A DNA stretch of 19,850 nt from Thermoflexus sp040289485. Its GTDB lineage: Bacteria; Chloroflexota; Anaerolineae; Thermoflexales; Thermoflexaceae. Positions 1 to 7,834 of the stretch are shown here, in pieces. Every line of letters starts with the position of its first letter. Position 1 is the stretch's first letter. The notes beneath the pieces are model-generated. The model ran no database searches and was not told the DNA's origin. It worked only from the letters and a program-made list of their open reading frames with translations. The position numbers were made by a program, and so were the translations under genes. The stretch covers positions 1-19,850 of the forward strand of contig NZ_PSLG01000040.1 in the NCBI RefSeq assembly GCF_040289485.1. The letters run 5' to 3'.

Positions 1-312
1 GGCCGGCGCCGGGGGCGCCGCGGGCGCCGGACCGGGGGCCGGCGCAGCGACCGTCGGGACCTCCACGGGCTCATCGGGGGCCGCAATGATGGCGATAGGG
101 GTGCCCACCGGCACCGTGGTCCCCGGCTGGATGAGCACCGCCTTTAGGATCCCGCTGGCCGGCGCCTCGAACTCGATGTTCACCTTCTCCGTCTCGATCT
201 CCGCCAGGGGCTCCCCGGCCTTCACCGGCTCCCCCACCTGCTTGAGCCAGCGCAGCAACTTGCCCTCTACCATATCGAAGCCCATCTTCGGCATCGTCAC
301 CGTGGTCGCCAT
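1..312 (-). CDS. pdhC: Dihydrolipoamide acyltransferase (E2) of a 2-oxoacid dehydrogenase complex, N-terminal part
   Basis: E2 core subunit: its lipoyl arm carries the acyl group from E1 to CoA. Only the first 104 residues lie in the window; the gene continues past the left edge in an open frame. Residues 1-78 form a biotinyl/lipoyl domain, with the lipoylated lysine expected at K43 in the motif IETEKVNIEF, followed by ASGILKAVL and PVGTPIAII. From about residue 79 an Ala/Pro-rich linker begins, typical of E2 swinging arms. The ATG has a GGAGG ribosome site six bases upstream and lies 43 bases after E1 beta, so it is third in the E1 alpha-E1 beta-E2 operon. The peripheral-subunit-binding and catalytic domains are not visible, so the substrate (pyruvate rather than branched-chain 2-oxoacid or acetoin) is inferred from the E1 genes. 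Confidence 0.9.
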   Translation of the reverse strand, partial: MATTVTMPKMGFDMVEGKLLRWLKQVGEPVKAGEPLAEIETEKVNIEFEAPASGILKAVLIQPGTTVPVGTPIAIIAAPDEPVEVPTVAAPAPGPAPAAPPAPA

Positions 313-355
313 CCAACGCCTCCACCGACCGTGCTGGAGGGCGGGCCCGTCCCCC

Positions 356-1327
356 CTATCGCAGCAGCAACTTCACAGCCTTCACCACATCCTCCGGCCA
401 GGGGAGGACCGCCCGCTCCATGTGCTTGTTGTAGGGCATGGGGACCTCGCGGCTCCCCAGGCGCATCACCGGGGCGTCCAGGTCGTCGAAGGCGTGCTCC
501 TGGATGCGGGCGGCGATCTCGGCGCCCACGCTGAAGGAGCGCCACTCCTCCGTCACCACCAGGGCCCGGTGGGTTTTGGCCACCGACTCATAGACCGGCT
601 CCATGTCCAGCGGGCGCAGCGTGCGCAGATCCACCACCTCGACCTCGATGCCCTCGCGAGCCAGTTGCTCCGCCGCCTGCAGGCTGGCCTGCAACATCCG
701 CCCGTAGGTGACGATGGTGCAATCGCGCCCGGGCCGTTTCACCTCGCTCCTCCCGATGGGGACGACGTAGTCGCCGTCGGGCACCTCGCCCCGCACCGGG
801 TAGAGGGCGGTGTGCTCGATGAAGATCACCGGGTCCTCATCCCGCAGCGCGGCCTTGAGCATCCCCTTGGCGTCGTAGGGCGTGGCGGGGTAAACCACCT
901 TGAGGCCCGGCACGTAGGCGAAGTAGACCTCGAAGGTCTGGGAGTGGGTGGCAGCTAACTGACCCCAGCCGGCGGCGGTGCGGATCACCAGGGGCACCTT
1001 GAACTGGCCCCCGAACATATGGGACATCTTGGCCGCGTGGTTGACGATCTGGTCCAGGGCCAGGAGGATAAAGTTGATGGTCATGATCTCGGCCACCGGA
1101 CGCAGGCCGCCCAGGGCCGCCCCCAGGGCCACCCCCACGATGGCCGACTCGGCGATCGGGGTGTCCCGCACCCGTTCCTCCCCGAACTCCTCGTAGAGGC
1201 CGCGGGTGACCGCGTAGGTGCCCCCGTAGGCCCCCACGTCCTCCCCCATGATGAAGACCCGGCGGTCCCGCTGCATCTCCTCCTGCAGGGCCTGTCGGAT
1301 GGCCTCCCGGATGGTCATCACCGGCAT
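356..1327 (-). CDS. pdhB: Pyruvate dehydrogenase E1 component, beta subunit
   Basis: 323-residue beta subunit of the thiamine-diphosphate-dependent E1 that decarboxylates pyruvate and acylates the E2 lipoyl group in the cytoplasm. The length is normal for separate-chain E1 beta. Visible family motifs are MGEDVGAYGGTY (27-38), the TPIAE segment with E60 (expected to activate the thiamine ring), the ATHSQ segment with H128, PGLKVVYPATPYDAKG, and the C-terminal domain with VVDLRTLRPLD and VTEEW. The ATG at 1327 is preceded by GAGGGAGGG at good spacing; an in-frame ATG three codons later has a worse distance. It lies 45 bases after pdhA and 43 before the E2 gene, so the three are cotranscribed. 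A branched-chain 2-oxoacid or acetoin dehydrogenase cannot be excluded, because these beta subunits are close paralogues. Confidence 0.92.
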   Translation of the reverse strand: MPVMTIREAIRQALQEEMQRDRRVFIMGEDVGAYGGTYAVTRGLYEEFGEERVRDTPIAESAIVGVALGAALGGLRPVAEIMTINFILLALDQIVNHAAKMSHMFGGQFKVPLVIRTAAGWGQLAATHSQTFEVYFAYVPGLKVVYPATPYDAKGMLKAALRDEDPVIFIEHTALYPVRGEVPDGDYVVPIGRSEVKRPGRDCTIVTYGRMLQASLQAAEQLAREGIEVEVVDLRTLRPLDMEPVYESVAKTHRALVVTEEWRSFSVGAEIAARIQEHAFDDLDAPVMRLGSREVPMPYNKHMERAVLPWPEDVVKAVKLLLR

Positions 1328-1372
1328 CGGCGAACCCTCCCTCGCTGGACGATCTCCTCGCCCCGCTCCGGC

Positions 1373-2446
1373 TCATCCCTGCCCGCCGTCCCACAACTGC
1401 AGGAACCGCTCGTCCCCGCGCCAGGCCCCCACCGGGTTGGCGTAGAGGAAATCGTAGAGCGTGTCCAGGGGCGGGTCGGGGCTCTCCTCAGCGAAGCGCA
1501 TGACCTCCTCCATCTCCCGCTCCACGTCCTGATGGATGGCCTCCAGTTGGGCCTCGGGGACGCCCTCCACCTCCAGCAGGTGTCGCCGGAAGCGCTGGAT
1601 GGGATCCCGCTGCTTCCACTTCTCCACCTCCTCCTTCGAGCGGTAGAGTTCGGGGTCGGCGACGGAGTGACCCTGGAACCGGTAGCAGACCGCCTCCAGG
1701 AAGTAGGGGCCGTTGCCCGCCCGCGCCCATTCCACCGCCCGCGTCGCCGCCTCGTAGACCGCCAGGACATCCATGCCGTCGACGCGTTCGGCGGGGATGT
1801 TGGCCATGCAGGCCTTCTTGTAAACCTCGGTGACCGCCGAGGCCTTCTCGATGGCCACGCCCATCCCGTAGAGGTTGTTCTCGCAGAGGAAGACCACGGG
1901 CGTCTTCCACAGGGCGGCCATGTTCAACGCCTCGTAGAACTCCCCGATGTCAGTGGCCGCGTCCCCGAAGATGGCCATGGTCACGCGGGGCTCCCCCAGG
2001 TATTTGGCGGCGAAGGCCAGGCCGACCGCCATCGGCAGGTGGCCGCCGACGATAGCGTGGCCGCCCCAGAAGTTGTGCTCGCGGCTGGCGAAGTGCATGG
2101 ATCCGCCACGGCCCCGGCTGCAGCCTGTGGCCTTCCCAAACAACTCGGCCATCAACACCCGGGGATCCAGCCCCCGGGCGATGGCGTGCCCATGGTCCCG
2201 ATAGTGGGTCAGCAGGTGGTCCTCCGGGCGCAGGGCGGCGATGGCCCCCACGGCCACCGCCTCCTCGCCGATGTAGAGGTGCAGGAAGCCGGCGATCTTC
2301 CCCTGCTGATAAGCGATGCGCGCCAGCTCCTCGAAGCGACGGATGAGCACCATCTGGCGGTAGAACGAAAGTTTGGTGGGGAGGTCCAGCGTGGCCACCG
2401 GCGCCGCCGCCGCCCGCGATGCGTTCCCCTTCCCTCGACCGCCCAT
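1373..2446 (-). CDS. pdhA: Pyruvate dehydrogenase E1 component, alpha subunit
   Basis: 357-residue alpha subunit pairing with the downstream beta subunit to form the thiamine-diphosphate E1. The HYRDHGHAIARG segment (81-92), SRGRGGSMHF (110-119) and GGHLPMAVGLA are typical of PdhA. The thiamine-diphosphate motif starts GDAATDIGEF at 161 and ends ENN at 189-191. The usual GDG is GDA here (codons GGG GAC GCG), while the rest of the motif is intact. The phosphorylation-loop region RFQGHSVADP (256-265) is present. The ATG has GGGAGGAG seven bases upstream. It is first in the pdh operon, behind an extended -10 at 2509-2517. A branched-chain 2-oxoacid E1 is the main alternative. Confidence 0.92.
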   Translation of the reverse strand: MGGRGKGNASRAAAAPVATLDLPTKLSFYRQMVLIRRFEELARIAYQQGKIAGFLHLYIGEEAVAVGAIAALRPEDHLLTHYRDHGHAIARGLDPRVLMAELFGKATGCSRGRGGSMHFASREHNFWGGHAIVGGHLPMAVGLAFAAKYLGEPRVTMAIFGDAATDIGEFYEALNMAALWKTPVVFLCENNLYGMGVAIEKASAVTEVYKKACMANIPAERVDGMDVLAVYEAATRAVEWARAGNGPYFLEAVCYRFQGHSVADPELYRSKEEVEKWKQRDPIQRFRRHLLEVEGVPEAQLEAIHQDVEREMEEVMRFAEESPDPPLDTLYDFLYANPVGAWRGDERFLQLWDGGQG

Positions 2447-2508
2447 ACGTGCTCTCCTCCCGTCGGAATCCCGAATCGGATCCGTGCCGCTTGTCGCTCT
2501 TCGCGGTG

Positions 2509-2517
2509 ATTATAACA
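2509..2517 (-). promoter_or_regulatory. Extended -10 promoter of the pdh operon
   Basis: The minus strand reads TGTTATAAT: a consensus -10 hexamer (TATAAT, 2509-2514) with the TGn extension. No good -35 is visible 16-18 bases upstream, as expected for an extended -10 promoter. Transcription would start near 2502, about 55 bases before the pdhA ATG. The hexamer overlaps the TAA stop codon (2510-2512) of the upstream glycosyltransferase. Confidence 0.65.
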
Positions 2518-3478
2518 CGCCGCCCCCGCCGGCTCCCTTTTTCCCCGCGCCGGGAAAGGCCTCCTGGAGCAGCCCGCGGACCACCTCGCGGTAGATCCGG
2601 ATCCGCTCCCGGCGCATCGCCCGCCGGTGCCCCAGCAGGGCTTTCCCGCCCTCCAGGCCGATCTGCCACAGATACTGACCGATGAGGAAGGCCCCCAGGA
2701 GGGCGGCGGCCCCCCGGCCGTGATGCTTGCGCCAGTAGCGGATCTTGCTGCGCTGGAAAGCCAGGTGCTGGAGGGCAGGGACCTGGTCGCTGCTCCGCCC
2801 GCCGTAATGGATCACCTGGGCCAGCGGATAGTAGACCACCCGCCACCCCGCCCCGCGGATCCGGCGGCACCAGTCCAGCTCCTCCGCATACATGAAGAAC
2901 CCTTCGTCCATCGGCCCCACCCGCTCCACCACCTCGCGGCGCACCAGCATGGCCGCCCCCGTCACCCAGTCCACCTCCTGCACCACGTCGTCCGGGCGGT
3001 CCAGGACGTAATAGTGCTGCAGGATGCGGGGGGGCGCCCAGGGCTGCCACCAGGTGCTCTCGAAGAGGGCGGTCCAGAAGGTGGGGAAACGCCGGCGGGA
3101 GGACTGCACGGTGCCGTCCGGGTTGAGCAGCTGGGGGCCGACCACCCCGACGTCGGGATGGGCGTCGGCATAGGCCACGAGGTCGACGAGGGCGCGGCCC
3201 AGGACCTCCGTGTCGGGGTTGAGAAGGAAGAAATACCGGCCGCGGGCGATGGCCATCCCCTGGTTGTTGGCCGCCGGGAAGCCCCGGTTGACCGGGTTGA
3301 CCAGCAGCCGCACCTCGGGGAAGGCCTCCCGCACCCGCTCCGGCGTCCCATCGGTGGAGGCGTTGTCGACCACGATGATCTCTCCTCTCAGGCCCCGGAG
3401 GGCCTCCCGCACCGAGGCGAGGCAGCGGGCCAGCCAGCCCCACACGTTCCAACTTACCACGATGACCGAAACATCCAT
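2510..3478 (-). CDS. Glycosyltransferase family 2, rhamnosyltransferase (WbbL)-like
   Basis: 322-residue GT-A fold glycosyltransferase that probably adds a sugar to a lipid-linked or surface glycan at the inner membrane face. From the chosen start MDVSVIVVSW it shows IIVVDNASTDGT (35-45, nucleotide-sugar site), NRGFPAANNQG (64-74), FFLLNPDTEV (83-92, the metal-binding DxD equivalent), GPQLLNPDGT (114-123) and FFMYAEELDWCRR (194-206, acceptor/catalytic ED region). This order matches WbbL-type rhamnosyltransferases. An upstream ATG at 3505 would add nine residues and overlap the preceding gene; the start at 3478 puts M directly before the conserved VSVIVVSW strand and lies four bases after the preceding stop. 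The ribosome site is weak, so translational coupling is likely. The donor is not proven by sequence. GDP-rhamnose is attractive because gmd and rmd are upstream in the same direction. The Lys/Gly-rich tail encodes the pdh promoter. Confidence 0.88.
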   Translation of the reverse strand: MDVSVIVVSWNVWGWLARCLASVREALRGLRGEIIVVDNASTDGTPERVREAFPEVRLLVNPVNRGFPAANNQGMAIARGRYFFLLNPDTEVLGRALVDLVAYADAHPDVGVVGPQLLNPDGTVQSSRRRFPTFWTALFESTWWQPWAPPRILQHYYVLDRPDDVVQEVDWVTGAAMLVRREVVERVGPMDEGFFMYAEELDWCRRIRGAGWRVVYYPLAQVIHYGGRSSDQVPALQHLAFQRSKIRYWRKHHGRGAAALLGAFLIGQYLWQIGLEGGKALLGHRRAMRRERIRIYREVVRGLLQEAFPGAGKKGAGGGGVL

Positions 3479-3482
3479 CCGG

Positions 3483-4472
3483 TCACCGATCGCGCCGCAG
3501 CACATGCTCGGCCAAGGCCCAGAGAGCCCCCCGCGCCGGCCCGTCCGGGAGGGCCTCCAGGAGGGCCTGGCCCCGACGCACGAAGGCCTCGGCCTCGGCC
3601 ACCGCCCGTGGAATGGCCTGGGAGGAGCGGATCCGCCGCACAGCCTCCCGGATCAGCGCCTCATCTCCCGAGCGGCCGGAGAGGACCTGGCGGATCACCG
3701 GATCCCCTGGATGCTCTTCCAGATAGAGCAGCACCGGCAGGGTCACCAGGCCCTGGCGCAGGTCGCTGCCCACCGGCTTGCCCAGCACCTGCTCGTCCCC
3801 GGCGAAATCCAAAACGTCGTCCATGATCTGGAAGGCCATGCCCAGCTCCACCCCATAGCGCCGCAGGGCCTCCACCTGCGGCTCCGGGGCGCCGGCCAGG
3901 ACGGCGGCGGCTTCCGTGGCCAGTTCGAACATCGCCGCCGTCTTGGCGTAGATCCGCTGCCGGTAGTCCTCCCGCTGCCACATCGCCTCCGGATCGCTGA
4001 ACTGCTGGCGCAGTTCCCCCTCGCAGATGGTCATGAGCGTGCGGGCGAAGATCGCCATCACCCGCACGTGATCTGTGCGGGCGGCCAGGGCGGCGGCGTA
4101 GGCGAAGAGATAATCCCCGGTCAACACCGTCGCCGCGGGGGTCCAGATGGCGTTGAGGGTGGGGATCCCCCGGCGCAGCAGGGCGCCGTCGATGAGGTCG
4201 TCGTGGACCAGGGTGGCGGTGTGCAGCATCTCCACCGCCGCGGCCAGGCTCACCATCCGCTCGTCCGCCTGCCCATACAGCCGGCCGGTGAGGAGGACCA
4301 GCATGGGGCGGATCCGCTTCCCCCCGGCGTTGAGGAGATGGTGCACCGCCACCTTCAGGGGCTCGACGGTGAGCGGGATCGCCCGCATGCGGGCTTCCAC
4401 GCGCTCCAGATCCTCCCGGAGCCACTCCTGGATCGCCACGAGGGTCAACGCTGGGCGCGCCGTCGATGACAT
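3483..4472 (-). CDS. Long-chain all-trans polyprenyl diphosphate synthase (octaprenyl/heptaprenyl type)
   Basis: 329-residue trans-isoprenyl diphosphate synthase that extends farnesyl or geranylgeranyl diphosphate with isopentenyl diphosphate. The product probably becomes the menaquinone side chain. Motifs: NAGGKRIRPML (48-58, substrate binding), first aspartate-rich motif HDDLID (90-95), GDYLFA (119-124), KTAAMFELA, and second aspartate-rich motif FQIMDDVLDFAGD (214-226) with the following GKPVGSDLRQG. The residue five before the first motif is the small A86, which in this family leaves the product tunnel open for long chains. The ATG at 4472 has only a weak GGA upstream. An in-frame ATG at 4526 is rejected because it lies in the proposed -10 box. 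The stop is four bases before the GT2 start. A role in supplying a lipid carrier for the glycosyltransferase is possible, but glycan carriers are usually made by the unrelated cis enzyme. Confidence 0.9.
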   Translation of the reverse strand: MSSTARPALTLVAIQEWLREDLERVEARMRAIPLTVEPLKVAVHHLLNAGGKRIRPMLVLLTGRLYGQADERMVSLAAAVEMLHTATLVHDDLIDGALLRRGIPTLNAIWTPAATVLTGDYLFAYAAALAARTDHVRVMAIFARTLMTICEGELRQQFSDPEAMWQREDYRQRIYAKTAAMFELATEAAAVLAGAPEPQVEALRRYGVELGMAFQIMDDVLDFAGDEQVLGKPVGSDLRQGLVTLPVLLYLEEHPGDPVIRQVLSGRSGDEALIREAVRRIRSSQAIPRAVAEAEAFVRRGQALLEALPDGPARGALWALAEHVLRRDR

Positions 4473-4524
4473 TTTCCGTTCGGTCCGAGGTGAGGATGCA
4501 GCCCGAGAACCGTCCGCACAGCCC

Positions 4525-4552
4525 ATTTTATGACGGTTCCGCCGGCCTGCAA
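4525..4552 (-). promoter_or_regulatory. Promoter upstream of the polyprenyl diphosphate synthase
   Basis: On the minus strand TTGCAG (4547-4552) is followed after 16 bases by TAAAAT (4525-4530), close to a housekeeping -35/-10 pair. Predicted start near 4518, about 45 bases before the ATG at 4472. The site lies in the 104-base gap after tatD, so the synthase and GT2 may be expressed independently of the rmd operon. Confidence 0.5.
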
Positions 4553-4576
4553 TCCGGCGCCGTGCTCCCGTGGAGA

Positions 4577-5368
4577 TCACCGATCGGGAAGGCGGAACAG
4601 CCGCCGCGCGTTCTCCGTGGTCTGGCGGGCGACCTCGTCCGTGGGGACCTGGAGCAGGAGGGCGAGGGCCTCCGCGATCCGGGGCAGGTAAGCGGGTTCG
4701 TTGCGCCGCCCCCGGTGGGGATGCGGGGGGAGGTAAGGGGCGTCCGTTTCCAAAACCAGGGCGGGGAGCCCCACGGCTCGCACCACCTCTCGCAGCCCCT
4801 CGGCGCTCCGGTAGGTCAGGGGTCCGCCGATCCCCAGGGCGAACCCCCAGGCGACGGCCGTGCGGGCCATGCCCAGATCCCCAGAGAAGGCGTGTAGCAC
4901 CCCGCGGGCGGGGGGCCGGGCCGCCACCCAGCGCTCCAGTTCCTCCAGCAACGCGGAGGCCGCCGCCCGTTGATGGAGGATCACCGGGAGGCCGAGCTCC
5001 CCGGCCAGTTCCAGTTGGGCCCGGAAGGCGGCCCGCTGGGCCTCCCTTGGGGAGAGATCCCGATAGAAGTCCAGCCCGATCTCCCCGATGGCCACCACCC
5101 GGGGGTGCCGCGCCCATGCCCGCAGCCGGCGGAGCCCCTCCGGTGTGCAGGTCGCGGCGGCGTGGGGATGGATCCCCACCGCTGCGTAGATCCCCGGGTG
5201 GCGCTCGGCCAGGGCCACGACGGCGGGGAGGTTCTCCAGGCTCACCGCGGGGACGATGCAGACAGCCACCCCGGCCGCCTGCGCCCGGGCCAGCACCTCC
5301 TCCCGATCCGCTGCGAAGGCCTCGTCGTCGAGATGGCAATGGGTGTCGATGAAGAAGGGACGGCTCAC
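4577..5368 (-). CDS. tatD: TatD-family metal-dependent deoxyribonuclease
   Basis: 263-residue TIM-barrel metallohydrolase of the TatD family, cytoplasmic, linked to 3'-exonuclease activity in DNA repair and turnover. All metal-site motifs are present: DTHCHLD (8-14; H10, H12), VGIHPH (64-69), IGEIGLDFYR (94-103; E96), LHQR (131-134; H132), LHAFSG (158-163; H159) and ETDAPYLPP (207-215; D209) followed by RGRRNEP. The start is GTG at 5368, overlapping the TGA of the preceding phosphohexomutase in GTGA (5365-5368), a sign of translational coupling. A GGAAGGGG element lies upstream. It has no obvious connection to sugar metabolism and probably rides in the operon as a housekeeping gene. Confidence 0.92.
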   Translation of the reverse strand: MSRPFFIDTHCHLDDEAFAADREEVLARAQAAGVAVCIVPAVSLENLPAVVALAERHPGIYAAVGIHPHAAATCTPEGLRRLRAWARHPRVVAIGEIGLDFYRDLSPREAQRAAFRAQLELAGELGLPVILHQRAAASALLEELERWVAARPPARGVLHAFSGDLGMARTAVAWGFALGIGGPLTYRSAEGLREVVRAVGLPALVLETDAPYLPPHPHRGRRNEPAYLPRIAEALALLLQVPTDEVARQTTENARRLFRLPDR

Positions 5369-6798
5369 GAGGGATCCCCTTCCACCCCTGCCAGGCGGCG
5401 GCCCTCGGCGAGCAGGGCCGGCACCCGTTCCGCCTGCGTGGCCTCCGTGTAAATCCGCAACAAGGGCTCGGTCCCAGAGAACCGGATCAGCAGCCAGCCG
5501 CCGTCCTCGAGGTAGAACTTGTAGCCGTCCGATCGGTCCACGCGGACCACCCGCAGCCCGGCGAGCCGTTCGGGCTGGGCGGCCTCCAGGCGGGCGCGGG
5601 TCTCCGCCCGGCGCTCCGGCGAGAACTCCACGTCGATGCGCGCATAGTAGTGGGGCCCAACCATCTGGAAGAGCCAGTCGATCAGTTGGCGGGGCCGCTG
5701 GCCGGTGCGCACCATCAGATCCAACAGGTAGAGGGCGGCCAGAATCCCATCGCGCTCCGGCAGATGCCCGCGGAAGGCGAAGCCCCCGCTCTCCTCGCCG
5801 CCGATCATGGCGTCGGTCTCCAGCATCTTGGGGGCCACATATTTGAAGCCGACGCCCGTCTCGTAAACAGGGACCCCGTAGCGGGCCCCCAGTTTCTCCA
5901 GCATCGAGGTGGTGGAGAGGGTTTTGACGATGGGGCCCCGCTGGCCGCGGACCTCCAGCAGGTAGAGGGCCAGCAGGCCGTAGACACGCAGTTGGTCGAC
6001 GAACTCCCCGTTCTCATCCACCAGGCCCACCCGATCGGCGTCCCCGTCGGTGGCCAGGCCGGCGTCGGCGCGCAGCGCGCGGACCTTCTCCTGGAGCGCA
6101 TCGAGGTTGGGGGGAATGGGCTCGGGGCGCTTCATCCCCGGGAAGAGGGGATTGCGCTCCTCGTGGATCTCCACCACCCGGATGCGCCCGGGGCTCAGCA
6201 GCCGCCGCAGCCACCCCGCCCCGTTCCCCCACATGGGATCCACGACGATGGTGAGGTCCGCCTGGCGCAAGGCCTCCAGGTCCACCAGCCGCTCCAGTTG
6301 GGCGATGTAGGCGGGGGAGGGGTCGAAGCGCTCCACCAGCCCCCGAGCCACGGCCTCGGCCAGGGGCATGCGCTTCACCTCCCGCTCATCGGGGGGGATG
6401 CGGGCCTCGATCTCCTGTAGGCCCTGGGGGTCCACCGCCCCGCCGAAGCGGTTGCGCACCTTGAAGCCGTTGTCGGTGGGCGGGTTGTGGCTGGCCGTGA
6501 TGTTGATGGCCCCGGCGGCGCCCCGGGCCACCACGCTGTAACTGATGGCCGGGGTGGGGGCGGCCCGGTCGCAGAGGTAGACCCGGATGCCGTTGCCGGC
6601 CAGGACCTCGGCGCAGGCCTCGGCGAAATGTTCGGAGGCGAAGCGGCGGTCGTAGCCGATGACCACCCCGCCCTCGGCCTGGCCGGTGTCCTGCAGCCAG
6701 CGGGCGAAGCCCTGGGCGCAGCGCCGCACGTTGGCGAAGGTGTAGTCGTCAGCGATGCGCCCCCGCCATCCGTCGGTCCCGAAGCGGATCGCCGTCAT
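5365..6798 (-). CDS. Phosphohexomutase (phosphoglucomutase/phosphomannomutase, alpha-D-phosphohexomutase superfamily)
   Basis: 477-residue enzyme interconverting hexose 6-phosphate and hexose 1-phosphate. The four domain signatures are in order: TASHNP (101-106, S103 is the phosphoserine), DGDADR (251-256, metal loop), GEESGG (334-339, sugar specificity loop) and RFSGTEP (about 443, phosphate binding). The GEESGG loop is shared by bacterial enzymes acting on glucose and mannose, so the substrate cannot be read from it. The gene starts one base after the gmd stop (TGAGATG) with GGGAGGGG upstream, and overlaps tatD at its end. Position directly behind rmd and gmd suggests a phosphomannomutase making mannose 1-phosphate for GDP-mannose (inference). 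No GDP-mannose pyrophosphorylase is in the window. Phosphoglucomutase is the alternative. Confidence 0.9.
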   Translation of the reverse strand: MTAIRFGTDGWRGRIADDYTFANVRRCAQGFARWLQDTGQAEGGVVIGYDRRFASEHFAEACAEVLAGNGIRVYLCDRAAPTPAISYSVVARGAAGAINITASHNPPTDNGFKVRNRFGGAVDPQGLQEIEARIPPDEREVKRMPLAEAVARGLVERFDPSPAYIAQLERLVDLEALRQADLTIVVDPMWGNGAGWLRRLLSPGRIRVVEIHEERNPLFPGMKRPEPIPPNLDALQEKVRALRADAGLATDGDADRVGLVDENGEFVDQLRVYGLLALYLLEVRGQRGPIVKTLSTTSMLEKLGARYGVPVYETGVGFKYVAPKMLETDAMIGGEESGGFAFRGHLPERDGILAALYLLDLMVRTGQRPRQLIDWLFQMVGPHYYARIDVEFSPERRAETRARLEAAQPERLAGLRVVRVDRSDGYKFYLEDGGWLLIRFSGTEPLLRIYTEATQAERVPALLAEGRRLAGVEGDPS

Positions 6799-6799
6799 C

Positions 6800-7789
6800 T
6801 CACCCCTCCCGGATCCCGTATTCCTGCTTCACCAGCGCCAGGTCAGCGTCCACCATGATCTTCACCAGTTGTTCGAAGGTGACCGAGGGGGCCCAGCCCA
6901 GTTTGGTCCGGGCCTTGGTGGCATCTCCCACCAAAAGGTCCACGTCCGCCGGCCGGTAGAGGGCAGGGTCCACCACCACATATTTGCGCCAGTCCAGGCC
7001 CAGGTAATCGAAGGCCAGCTCCACGAACTCCCGCACCGAGTGGGTCTCGCCGGTGGCGATGACGTAATCCTCCGGCTCATCCTGCTGCAGCATCAACCAC
7101 ATGGCCCGCACGTAATCCGGGGCGTATCCCCAATCCCGCCGCGCCTCCAGGTTCCCCAGGCGCAGTTCGTGGGCCAGGCCCAGTTTGATGCGGGCCGCCG
7201 TGTAGGTGATCTTGCGGGTGACGAACTCCAGGCCCCGGCGCGGGCTCTCGTGGTTGAAGCAGATCCCGGAGACGGCGAACATCCCATAGCTCTCTCGGTA
7301 GTTGACCGTGATCCAATGGGCGTAGACCTTGGCCACGCCGTAGGGGCTCCGGGGATGGAAGGGGGTGTTCTCGTTTTGAGGGACCTCGCGGACTTTCCCG
7401 AACATCTCGCTGCTGGAGGCCTGATAGAACCGGATGGTGGTCGGGTCCACCAGGCGGATGGCCTCCAGCAGCCGCGTCACCCCCAGGGCGGTGAACTCGC
7501 CGGTCAGCACCGGCTGTTTGAAGGAGGTGGGCACGAAGGACTGGGCGGCCAGGTTGTAGACCTCCTGCGGGCGGTATTCCCGGAGGATGTCGATCAGGGA
7601 GGACTGATCCAGCAGGTCCCCCTGGACCAGCGTGATGCGGTCCTGGATGTGCCGGATGCGCTCGAAGTTGACGGTGCTGGTCCGCCGCACCATGCCGATG
7701 ACCTCGTAACCCTTCTCGAGCAGGAACTCCGCCAGGTAAGAGCCGTCCTGTCCGGTGATCCCAGTGATCAACGCCCGTTTCCGCTCCAT
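6800..7789 (-). CDS. gmd: GDP-mannose 4,6-dehydratase
   Basis: 329-residue extended short-chain dehydrogenase converting GDP-D-mannose to GDP-4-dehydro-6-deoxy-D-mannose, using a tightly bound NADP. The N-terminal dinucleotide motif is GITGQDGSYL (10-19), a Gmd signature. The catalytic residues are in SSSEMFG (125-131) and Y150xxxK154 (PYGVAK). NHESPRRGLEFVTRK (179-193) and LGNLEARRDWGYA are also characteristic of Gmd. The ATG is preceded by a strong AGGAGG. The gene lies 45 bases after rmd, which uses its product directly, and one base before the phosphohexomutase. The rmd partner indicates that the pathway goes to GDP-D-rhamnose rather than GDP-L-fucose, since no GDP-fucose synthase (fcl) is visible. 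Confidence 0.95.
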   Translation of the reverse strand: MERKRALITGITGQDGSYLAEFLLEKGYEVIGMVRRTSTVNFERIRHIQDRITLVQGDLLDQSSLIDILREYRPQEVYNLAAQSFVPTSFKQPVLTGEFTALGVTRLLEAIRLVDPTTIRFYQASSSEMFGKVREVPQNENTPFHPRSPYGVAKVYAHWITVNYRESYGMFAVSGICFNHESPRRGLEFVTRKITYTAARIKLGLAHELRLGNLEARRDWGYAPDYVRAMWLMLQQDEPEDYVIATGETHSVREFVELAFDYLGLDWRKYVVVDPALYRPADVDLLVGDATKARTKLGWAPSVTFEQLVKIMVDADLALVKQEYGIREG

Positions 7790-7834
7790 CGATCCGCCTC
7801 CTCAGAGGGTTTGCCAGGGATCGCCGCCCTCGCC

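Noticed and set aside
4538..4560. CGCCGG/CCGGCG hairpin in the tatD-polyprenyl synthase gap
   Set aside because: Six-base stem with no U-tract, overlapping the proposed -35; short GC palindromes are expected by chance at this composition.
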